Positions 25,733 to 32,401 of a DNA stretch of 64,000 nucleotides are shown piece by piece; within the stretch, counting starts at the first letter, position 1, and the number at the start of each line of letters is the position of its first letter. The notes beneath the pieces are model-generated. The model made no database searches, was not told the DNA's origin, and saw nothing but the letters and a program-made list of their open reading frames with translations. A program made the position numbers and the translations under genes. The DNA comes from Streptomyces sp. TRM68416 (GTDB lineage Bacteria > Actinomycetota > Actinomycetes > Streptomycetales > Streptomycetaceae). The stretch is taken from the NCBI RefSeq assembly GCF_014596915.1, contig NZ_JACVWU010000009.1, positions 186,001 through 250,000 on the forward strand, read 5' to 3'.

Positions 25733-26836
25733 ATGGGTACGGGCAGGCGCGGCCTGATCACTGCTGCCGTCACCGTGGTCTGCGCGGTCACCGTGCTGGC
25801 GGCACCCGGCACCGCGTTCGCGAATCCGAGCCCCGCACCCACATCGAGCGCGACGCCGAGTCCGACGTCGACCCCCTCCGCTCCCCCGACTCCCGTGACC
25901 AACGAGGAGCTTGAGGCCGTACGCGAGAAGCTCGACCGGCTCTACCACGACGCGGCCGTCGCCACCGACGCCTACAACGCCGCCGAGGAGAAGGCCGAGA
26001 AGCAGTCGGCCGAGATCGTGGCACTGGCCAAGAAGATCGTCCAGGGCAAGAAGAAGCTGAAGAAGCTCAAGGACCGCGCGGGCGCCGCGGCCGCCTCCCA
26101 GTACCGCACCGGCGGACTGTCCGACGAGGCCCAGTTGATGCTCAGCGACGACCCGCAGGAGTTCCTCGACGGCGCCGGCCGGGTGATCCAGGGGCAGCGC
26201 GCCACCAAGGGCCTGCTCGCCGAAATGACCCGCGCCCAGAAGGACTTGGAGCTGTACGCCAAGGACGCCTCCGCCCAGTGGGAGAAGCTGGAGGCCAACC
26301 GCAAGGCCAAGGCCAAGGCGAAGGCGAAGGTCAAGAAGCAGATCGCCGCGGCCGAGAAGCTGGAGTCCGAGCTGGAGACGGAGGAGAAGGAGCGCCTCGC
26401 CGAGCTGGAGAGGAAGGCCGCCCAGGAGGCGCAGACCGAGTGGCTCGACTCCGGCATCCTCGACGAGATCGACGGCGAGGCGACCGCACAGGGCAAGCGG
26501 GCCGTCGAGTTCGCGACCGCCCAGCTCGGCAAGCCGTACGAGTGGGGCGCCGAGGGCCCCGACAGCTTCGACTGCTCGGGCCTGACCTCGCAGGCCTGGG
26601 CCAGCGCCGGCCAGGGCATACCCCGCACCTCGCAGGCGCAGTGGCAGCAGCTCAAGCGCATCGACACCAAGGACATGCGCCCCGGCGACCTCATCGTCTA
26701 CTTCGACGACGCCAGCCACATCGGGATGTACGTCGGCGACGGCACGATGATCCACGCCCCGCGCCCCGGGCGCACGGTGACCCTGGCCGGGGCGGGCTCG
26801 ATGCCGATCCTGGGCGTGGTGCGGCCGGGCACCTGA
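25733..26836 (+). CDS. Secreted NlpC/P60 peptidoglycan endopeptidase
   Basis: A 367-residue exported cell-wall hydrolase. The signal peptide covers about 1-30. A Pro/Ser/Thr linker (31-56) leads to a long coiled coil (about 57-235) with the Lys/Ala-rich stretch KAKAKAKAKV. The C-terminal NlpC/P60 domain (about 255-365) has the catalytic Cys281 in DSFDCSGL, His329 in ASHIGMYVG and a third residue at His341. Such enzymes cut gamma-D-Glu/DAP links in peptide stems. The coiled coil probably occludes the active site until a partner releases it, as known for RipA-type proteins. Confidence 0.92.
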   Translation: MGTGRRGLITAAVTVVCAVTVLAAPGTAFANPSPAPTSSATPSPTSTPSAPPTPVTNEELEAVREKLDRLYHDAAVATDAYNAAEEKAEKQSAEIVALAKKIVQGKKKLKKLKDRAGAAAASQYRTGGLSDEAQLMLSDDPQEFLDGAGRVIQGQRATKGLLAEMTRAQKDLELYAKDASAQWEKLEANRKAKAKAKAKVKKQIAAAEKLESELETEEKERLAELERKAAQEAQTEWLDSGILDEIDGEATAQGKRAVEFATAQLGKPYEWGAEGPDSFDCSGLTSQAWASAGQGIPRTSQAQWQQLKRIDTKDMRPGDLIVYFDDASHIGMYVGDGTMIHAPRPGRTVTLAGAGSMPILGVVRPGT

Positions 26837-27121
26837 GCGCGTTTCCCGTGTCTCCGTTCTCCGTCACATGACCCCGGTCACGTGACGCACCGCACGGCCG
26901 GCCGCGCCCCCGCTCCGGACGGACGTGACCTTCGTCATCCCCGCGCCCTTTCCGCCCTGCCCAACTGCGATACGGAACGCGGCATATGACGGCGGCGTGG
27001 AGTCCACCGACGTGGCCTGCACCATTCCTTTACGGCGCCGACTACCGCTATGGTCCCCGTCGGTGGGTCGAGGTCCCTCGTACCCGCCATGCCCTCGGGG
27101 GGAGGGAAGGAACTCACAACC

Positions 27122-28411
27122 ATGCCCGTACCCGTACCGCGGCAGAGAGCGATCCCGGCCGTGGAAAGTGGTCAGGCGCAGGGCACGCCCACGGCCGGCG
27201 GCCCCTCCAAGGACGACACCCACGCCAAGGACGGCACCCACACGAACCTGACGCTGCTGCTGATCGAGGACGACCCGGGCGGCTCCACGGTCCTGCCCGA
27301 GCTGCTCGACCGGTCCGGCAGGCCGATCCGGGTCCGCGCCGCCCGCAACCTCACCGAGGCCGAGCGGCTGCTCACCGACGACGTCCACTGCATCCTGCTG
27401 GACCTCGCGCTGCCCGCCCCCGGCCAGGGGGAGGGGGACGACGAGCTCGCCGTACTCAAGCACGTGCTGGAGCTGGCGCCCCGGCACGCCGTCCTGGCGC
27501 TCACCGCGTCCGAGGACGCCGAGCGCGGCGCCGAGGCAGTGCGCGTGGGCGCCCAGGACTACCTGCTGCGCGACGAGCTGGACGGCCGGCTGCTGAGCCG
27601 CGCGATCCGGTACGCGGTGGAGCGGAAACGTTCCGACTCGGCCGAGCGGCGGCTCGCCGAGGGCCGGGTGCGGGCGCAGGAGAACCGGCGCCTGGAGCGC
27701 GGCCTGCTGCCCACGCCGCTGCTGGAGGGCTCCTCGCTGCGGTTCGCCGCGCGCTACCGGCCGGGACGTTCGCGCGCCCTGCTCGGCGGTGACTTCTACG
27801 ACGTCGTCCGCACCGCGGACGGCACCGTGCACGCCATGATCGGCGACGTCTGCGGGCACGGCCCGGACGAGGCCGCGCTCGGTGTGGAGCTGCGGATCGC
27901 CTGGCGGGCGCTGACGCTGGCGGGGCTGTGCGGCGACGAGCTGCTGGGGACGCTTCAGCAGGTGCTGGAGCACGAGCGGGCGGACGACGAGATCTTCGCG
28001 ACGCTGTGCACGGTGGACATCGCGCCGGACGGGCGGCGGGCGGGCCTGTGCCTCGCCGGGCACCCGTCACCGCTGCTGGCCCGCCCCGGGCGGGCGGCGC
28101 GGCTGCTGCCGTACGACAACAACGGGCCCGCGCTGGGGCTGCTGCCCGGGGCCCGGTGGCCGCGGATGCAGGTGGAGCTGGGGCCCGAGTGGAGCCTGAT
28201 GCTCTACACCGACGGCCTGATCGAGGGGCGGGTCGGCGCGGGCCGGGAGCGGCTCGGGCAGGACGGGATGGTGTCGATGGTCCGGCGCCAGCTGTCCGAG
28301 GGACTGCGGGGCGAGGAGCTGCTGCGCGCGGCGGTCACCGAGGTCCGGGAGCTCAACGGGGGCGAGCTGACCGATGACGTGGCCGTGCTGCTGCTGGACC
28401 GGGCGGGCTGA
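27122..28411 (+). CDS. Response-regulator/PP2C (RsbU-SpoIIE type) phosphatase
   Basis: A 429-residue cytoplasmic signalling protein. Residues about 40-165 are a receiver domain (LLLIEDDPGG; phospho-acceptor Asp in ILLDLALP; LTASEDAE). A helical linker joins it to a SpoIIE-type PP2C phosphatase (about 200-429) with the metal motifs GGDFYDVV, GDVCGHGPDEA, LYTDGLIEG and LTDDVAVLLL. Such proteins dephosphorylate anti-anti-sigma factors and so release stress sigma factors. The ATG at 27122 with GGGAAGGAA before it was preferred to a GTG 72 bp upstream. No cognate kinase is adjacent. Confidence 0.9.
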   Translation: MPVPVPRQRAIPAVESGQAQGTPTAGGPSKDDTHAKDGTHTNLTLLLIEDDPGGSTVLPELLDRSGRPIRVRAARNLTEAERLLTDDVHCILLDLALPAPGQGEGDDELAVLKHVLELAPRHAVLALTASEDAERGAEAVRVGAQDYLLRDELDGRLLSRAIRYAVERKRSDSAERRLAEGRVRAQENRRLERGLLPTPLLEGSSLRFAARYRPGRSRALLGGDFYDVVRTADGTVHAMIGDVCGHGPDEAALGVELRIAWRALTLAGLCGDELLGTLQQVLEHERADDEIFATLCTVDIAPDGRRAGLCLAGHPSPLLARPGRAARLLPYDNNGPALGLLPGARWPRMQVELGPEWSLMLYTDGLIEGRVGAGRERLGQDGMVSMVRRQLSEGLRGEELLRAAVTEVRELNGGELTDDVAVLLLDRAG

Positions 28412-28441
28412 GGCGCCCGCGCCGGCGGCGAGTCTGCGGGG

Positions 28442-28804
28442 TCAGCGCCCGCCGTTCCACGGGCCGTACGGGCCGTCGCTGCTGCTGCCGCCGCCACCCC
28501 CGCGTCGGCGGCCCCAGCCGCCGCCGGAGACCTGGATGAGGGCGGGGCGTACGTCCACGAGGAAGACGATCGAGGCGATGAGGCCCGCGATCTGGAGGAA
28601 GAGCATCGGGATCAGGAGGTTCACCGCGACCGCGATGCCGAGGATGATCAGCCAGAAGCCCTTGCTCTGCTTGCTGGACGCGCGGTACGCGTCCTCACGG
28701 AAGAGGGCGGCCATCACGAACGCCACCACGGCGAACGCCAGCATCGCGAGGTAGAGCAACCACATCAACCCTGCGAACCCCTGCATCAGCACAACGTCCA
28801 CCAC
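28442..28804 (-). CDS. DUF2516 membrane protein
   Basis: A 120-residue membrane protein. Three hydrophobic stretches are seen: about 8-34 (GLMWLLYLAMLAFAVVAF), 49-70 and 68-85. A cytoplasmic loop FREDAYRASSKQSKGFW separates the first two. The C-terminal 35 residues are Gly/Arg/Ser-rich. The family has no assigned role but is conserved in actinobacteria next to the HbhA-like gene upstream. Two start codons are possible: the GTG at 28804 or the ATG at 28786. Confidence 0.75.
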   Translation of the reverse strand: MVDVVLMQGFAGLMWLLYLAMLAFAVVAFVMAALFREDAYRASSKQSKGFWLIILGIAVAVNLLIPMLFLQIAGLIASIVFLVDVRPALIQVSGGGWGRRRGGGGGSSSDGPYGPWNGGR

Positions 28805-28845
28805 CCGACTCGGCTCGTCCCTACGCGGTCACCGTACCCGTAGAA

Positions 28846-28876
28846 CGGGCCGGACACCCCCAAGGTGCCCGGCCCG
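28846..28876. terminator. Hairpin between the HbhA-like gene and the DUF2516 gene
   Basis: CGGGCCGGACACC pairs with GGTGCCCGGCCCG with one mismatch around a short C/A loop. It begins 15 bp past the HbhA-like stop codon and should limit read-through. Confidence 0.7.
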
Positions 28877-28891
28877 CCCGGATGCCGCCGA

Positions 28892-29551
28892 TTACTTCGC
28901 GGGCGGCGTCGTCTTCTTCGCGGTGGTCTTGCGCGGCGTGGTCTTCTTGGCGGCGGGCTTCTTCGCCGGGGCGGCCGCGGCGGACTTGGCCTCGGCGGGC
29001 TTGTCCTCCGCCTTGTCCTCCCCCTTGACCTCGACCGGCTCGGCCTTCGGCTCGACGGCCACGGCGAGCTCCTCGATCTCCTCGGCCATCTCGCCGCGCC
29101 AGGTCTTCACGGTCTGCTCGCCGTGCTCGGCGACCTTCTCGTAGGTCTCGCGGGCCTTCACGGCGTACTCGGCGGCGACACCGACACCGCGCAGCGCGAA
29201 GTCCTGGGCGCTCTCGCCGAACTTCTTCAGGTCGGCGTCGATCGTGGTGCCGAGCTTCTTCAGGTCGCCGTCGAGGGTGTTGAAGAACTCGGTGACCTTC
29301 GCCTGCAGGGTCTCCTGCGTCTCCTTGACGCGGGCACCGGCCTCCTTGGCGCGCGAGGCGGCCTTCTCCTGGACGGCCTTCGGGTCGGTGTTGCGTACGG
29401 CGTCGATGCGGGCCGGGGCCTCGGCGCGCAGCTGCTCCACCAGACCGGGCACCTTCTTGGCCTCCTGGAAGGCCAGATCACCGGCGCCGGCGAGGAAGTA
29501 GAGCGGGGTCGGGTCCGTAACGGCCTTGCGGATGTCGTCGGTGATGGCCAT
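28892..29551 (-). CDS. HbhA-like heparin-binding-hemagglutinin homologue
   Basis: A 219-residue protein that resembles mycobacterial HbhA: an N-terminal helix (DDIRKAVTDPTPLYFLAGAG), a long coiled coil (about 30-150) and a Lys/Ala/Pro C-terminal tail (KKPAAKKTTPRKTTAKKTTP). HbhA is a surface adhesin, and homologues in soil actinobacteria bind lipids or DNA through the Lys tail. No signal peptide is visible, as with HbhA itself. A strong GGGAGGACC site precedes the ATG. It lies 80 bp after the XRE regulator gene on the same strand, as in many actinobacteria, which suggests control by that regulator. Confidence 0.82.
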   Translation of the reverse strand: MAITDDIRKAVTDPTPLYFLAGAGDLAFQEAKKVPGLVEQLRAEAPARIDAVRNTDPKAVQEKAASRAKEAGARVKETQETLQAKVTEFFNTLDGDLKKLGTTIDADLKKFGESAQDFALRGVGVAAEYAVKARETYEKVAEHGEQTVKTWRGEMAEEIEELAVAVEPKAEPVEVKGEDKAEDKPAEAKSAAAAPAKKPAAKKTTPRKTTAKKTTPPAK

Positions 29552-29631
29552 GGTGATGGTCCTCCCGGATCACTTGCAGTTGAGGGTTTTTTTGTGTCCC
29601 GCGGCGGTGCGACCGGCCGATGAAGCTCGGC

Positions 29632-30237
29632 TCAGCCTGCCGACTGCTGCGGGTCGTGCGGATCTTGCTCGTTCTGCGTGCTCTGCGTGCTCTGCGTGTT
29701 CTGCGTGCTCTGCCGCTTGGGCGAACTCCGTCGCTTGCGCGGTCTCTGCTCCGCGGCGTCCTCGCCGCCACCGGACGTGCGGGTACGGCGCTCCACGGGC
29801 CCGGCGTCCTCGCCGTCCTGATCGTCCTGATCGCCCGTCGCACCGTCGCTCAACGAGACGTCCCCGAGGGGGGTTTCGTCCGGCATCCCGAACCCGTTCT
29901 CCTTGCGGAAGGACTCGTAGATCTGGAGCAGCACCTGCTTCTGCCGCTCGTTCAGCGTGGGGTCCGCGAGGATCGCGGCCCGCGTCTCCACCTCGTCCCG
30001 GTCCCGCTCCGCGTCCAGGATCCCGGCGCGCACGTACAGCGTCTCGGCGGAGATCCGCAGCGCCTTGGCGACCTGCTGGAGCACCTCCGCGCTCGGCTTG
30101 CGCAGCCCGCGCTCGATCTGGCTCAGATACGGATTGGACACCCCGGCGGCCTCCGCGAGCTGCCGCAACGACAGCTGCGCATTGCGCCGCTGCTCACGCA
30201 GATACTCACCGAGATTGCCGACGTTGAGCGTTGCCAT
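29632..30237 (-). CDS. XRE-family helix-turn-helix regulator with long tail
   Basis: A 201-residue DNA-binding protein. The HTH occupies about residues 5-65 (LGEYLREQRRNAQLSLRQLA, then NPYLSQIERGLRKPSAEVLQ). A helical segment ERQKQVLLQIYESFRKEN (about 100-118) probably dimerises. The last about 80 residues are acidic then basic and Ser/Thr/Gln-rich. The ATG at 30237 fits homologues; GGAGGT lies directly before it, too close for normal use, so a GTG start at 30255 or leaderless initiation is possible. A perfect palindrome 31 bp upstream is its likely operator. Confidence 0.82.
   Translation of the reverse strand: MATLNVGNLGEYLREQRRNAQLSLRQLAEAAGVSNPYLSQIERGLRKPSAEVLQQVAKALRISAETLYVRAGILDAERDRDEVETRAAILADPTLNERQKQVLLQIYESFRKENGFGMPDETPLGDVSLSDGATGDQDDQDGEDAGPVERRTRTSGGGEDAAEQRPRKRRSSPKRQSTQNTQSTQSTQNEQDPHDPQQSAG
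29671..29715. repeat. 9-bp in-frame tandem repeat in the XRE gene
   Basis: Five 9-bp units (G-T/C-TCTGCGT) lie in the 3' part of the XRE gene and encode a QSTQNTQSTQ-type tail. Because the unit is three codons, copy-number changes would keep the frame. Confidence 0.8.
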
Positions 30238-30267
30238 ACCTCCACCCTGCACCACCCACGCTAACTA

Positions 30268-30287
30268 TTGCAAGCACCCGCTTGCAA
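30268..30287. promoter_or_regulatory. Likely operator of the XRE regulator
   Basis: TTGCAAGC, four bases and GCTTGCAA form a perfect 20-bp palindrome 31 bp upstream of the XRE start. Read on the minus strand, the first TTGCAA could be a -35 element with an AT-rich -10 (around ATAGTTAG) at about 17 bp, so a dimer here would cover the promoter. Negative autoregulation is the natural reading. Confidence 0.65.
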
Positions 30288-30351
30288 AAGTGCGCTACGT
30301 CATGCCGGGCTCCACCGCTACAGAGACAACCCGGGTGCCCCCTCCCCCCTC

Positions 30352-31077
30352 CTACGAACGCCGCGCGACGAAGACCAGCTCCTTGCCCGGTCTGTCGGGT
30401 GCGTCGCGTACGGCCTGCACCGTGTATCCCTGGGCGACCAGGTCCGCCTCGACCTCCTGCCGGTCGCGGAAGCGCAAGGTGGAGTCCGACGTCAGTACCT
30501 GGCCGTCGGAGGCGAACACGTAGGTCCAGCGGAACGTCACCAGTGGTTCGCTGACGTCGATCAGCTGGACCCAGCTCTGGACGGCGCCGACGTCCGGGAT
30601 GTGCGTCACGCGGTACGAGGCCTCGCGGTTCCAGTGCTCCCAGGCGCGTCTGGCCGGATCCCGGGTCTCGAACACCAGACGACCGCCGGGCCGCAGTGCC
30701 TCGTACGCGCCCCGCAGGGTCTCGCGCCATGCCTGCGGATCCTGGATCTCCTGGGCGGCGTTCGCCGTCATCGTGGCCAGGTCGGCCCGCATCGGCGGAA
30801 GGGTCGTGGCATCGCCGCGGATCCAGTGCACTCGCTCGCCGCCCGGTTTGGCTCGGGCCACGTCGAGGGAGGCCTGGGCGGGATCGACACCCACGACGTG
30901 GATCCCGCGTGCGGCCAGCAGAAGCGCGAACACGCCTGTTCCGCAGCCGATGTCCAGCACTCGACGTGCTCCGAACTCCTCCGTCATCCGGACGTACGCG
31001 TCGAGATCGCTGCGATCGGGGTCGAGTGGGTCGTAGATCGCGGCGAGCCGTGGGTGCGTGAAACATTCGTCGGCCAT
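30352..31077 (-). CDS. Class I SAM-dependent methyltransferase
   Basis: A 241-residue methyltransferase. Motif I is RRVLDIGCGTGVFALLLAA (about 39-57), strand 2 ends at VVGVDPAQ, and RGDATTLPPMRADL and the GGRLVFETRDPARRAWEHWN region follow. The N-terminus DECFTHPRLAAIYDPLDPDR is typical of a streptomycete group of unknown substrate. The ATG at 31077 was chosen from the homology to that N-terminus; a GTC-rich extension of 19 codons lies upstream. It is divergent from the MerR-PP2C gene. Confidence 0.85.
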   Translation of the reverse strand: MADECFTHPRLAAIYDPLDPDRSDLDAYVRMTEEFGARRVLDIGCGTGVFALLLAARGIHVVGVDPAQASLDVARAKPGGERVHWIRGDATTLPPMRADLATMTANAAQEIQDPQAWRETLRGAYEALRPGGRLVFETRDPARRAWEHWNREASYRVTHIPDVGAVQSWVQLIDVSEPLVTFRWTYVFASDGQVLTSDSTLRFRDRQEVEADLVAQGYTVQAVRDAPDRPGKELVFVARRS

Positions 31078-31233
31078 GCGGCCCAACGTACGGACTGCCG
31101 AGTCGGGACGCCCTCCGACCGGGTGGGAGACCATCGGCCCGGGCCGGGCAGAACCCTTGGTTGACCTTCACCTTGGGGGAGCCCGCAGCATCGGTGGGGC
31201 CGGGCGACGTGCCCGGCACGAGGAGGAGCGGGC

Positions 31234-32343
31234 ATGGAGTTGCTGACCATCGGGGCGTTCGCGAAGGCGTCCCGGCTGTCGCCGAAGGCGCTGCGTCTTT
31301 ACGACGAGCTCGGTCTGCTGACTCCCGCCCGCGTCGACCCGGTGACCGGCTACCGCCTCTACGCACCCGAGCAACTGGAGCAGGCCCGACTGGTCGCCTG
31401 GCTCCGACGGCTCGGGATGCCTCTCGCCCGCATCCAGCAGGTCTGTGCGCTTGCGGCAGGTCCGGCGGCCGAGGAGGTCCGCGCGTTCTGGGCCCAGGTC
31501 GAGGCCGACACCGCCGCACGGCGGGACCTGGCCGCCTTCCTCATCGACCACCTCTCCCGGAAGGACCCTGCCATGTGCCCGACCACCGAGCCCCTCGGCA
31601 TCCGTTACGCCGCCCTCTCCGACACCGGCCTGGTCCGTGAGAGCAACCAGGACACCGTCTACGCGGGGTCCCGCCTGCTCGCCGTCGCCGACGGCTACGG
31701 CAGCGGGGGCGCTCCGGCAAGCGCCGCCGCAGTCGACGCGCTCAAGAGCCTCGAAACCGACAGCATCCCGGCGGGCAGTCTCCTCAACGTCCTCGAAGAC
31801 GCGGTCGACCAGGCCGAGCGGGCCGTGCACGGCGTCTTCGGCGGGCTCTCCCCTTCTCCCAAAGACGCCGAGGACGCCGAAGACGCCGAAGACGCCGGGA
31901 CGACGCTCACCGCGATGCTCTGGACCGGCTCGCAGCTGGCCCTCGTCCACATCGGCGACTCCCGCGTCTACCTCCTGCGCGACGAAGAGCTGTTCCAGAT
32001 CACCCACGACCACACCATGGTGCAGTCGATGGTCGACGAAGGGCGCCTCAGCCCGGAGGAAGCCGCCTCCCACCCCCAGCGGTCCCTGCTGATACGTGCC
32101 CTGGGCCGAGGAGCCGACTCCACACCCGACATGCGCCTGCACGACGCCCGGCGAGGAGACCGCTACCTGCTCTGCTCGGACGGTCTGTCCACCGTCGTGC
32201 CGAGCGAAGAAGTCCGCCGAGTGCTCTGCGACGTCAGCGAGCCCGAGCGGGCGGTCCGCGAACTCGTCGCCCTCGCCAACGGCCTCGGCGGCCCCGACAA
32301 CGTCAGCTGCGTGGTGGCCGACGTGACGGAGCTCCCGCGGTAG
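31234..32343 (+). CDS. MerR-type regulator fused to a PP2C Ser/Thr phosphatase
   Basis: A 369-residue fusion. Residues 1-70 are a MerR winged helix-turn-helix (LLTIGAFAKASRLSPKALRL; TGYRLYAPEQLEQARLVAWL) and 71-112 the MerR dimerisation helix. From about 122 a PP2C phosphatase begins: AALSDTGLVRESNQD, LLAVADGYGS, TAMLWTGSQLALVHIGDSRV, YLLCSDGLST and GGPDNVSCVVAD. The metal-binding Asp residues are present. An Asp/Ala/Glu repeat (KDAEDAEDAEDAG, about 210) interrupts the phosphatase. AGGAGGAG precedes the ATG. A TTGACC and a 19-bp spacer upstream (31161-31191) resemble MerR-type promoters. Partner kinase and target genes are unknown. Confidence 0.88.
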   Translation: MELLTIGAFAKASRLSPKALRLYDELGLLTPARVDPVTGYRLYAPEQLEQARLVAWLRRLGMPLARIQQVCALAAGPAAEEVRAFWAQVEADTAARRDLAAFLIDHLSRKDPAMCPTTEPLGIRYAALSDTGLVRESNQDTVYAGSRLLAVADGYGSGGAPASAAAVDALKSLETDSIPAGSLLNVLEDAVDQAERAVHGVFGGLSPSPKDAEDAEDAEDAGTTLTAMLWTGSQLALVHIGDSRVYLLRDEELFQITHDHTMVQSMVDEGRLSPEEAASHPQRSLLIRALGRGADSTPDMRLHDARRGDRYLLCSDGLSTVVPSEEVRRVLCDVSEPERAVRELVALANGLGGPDNVSCVVADVTELPR

Positions 32344-32401
32344 GAGCGAGCGGCATGCGGGGCGAGTTGCTGTGCGGGTGAGCCGCCCCTGACGGGGTCC
32401 G

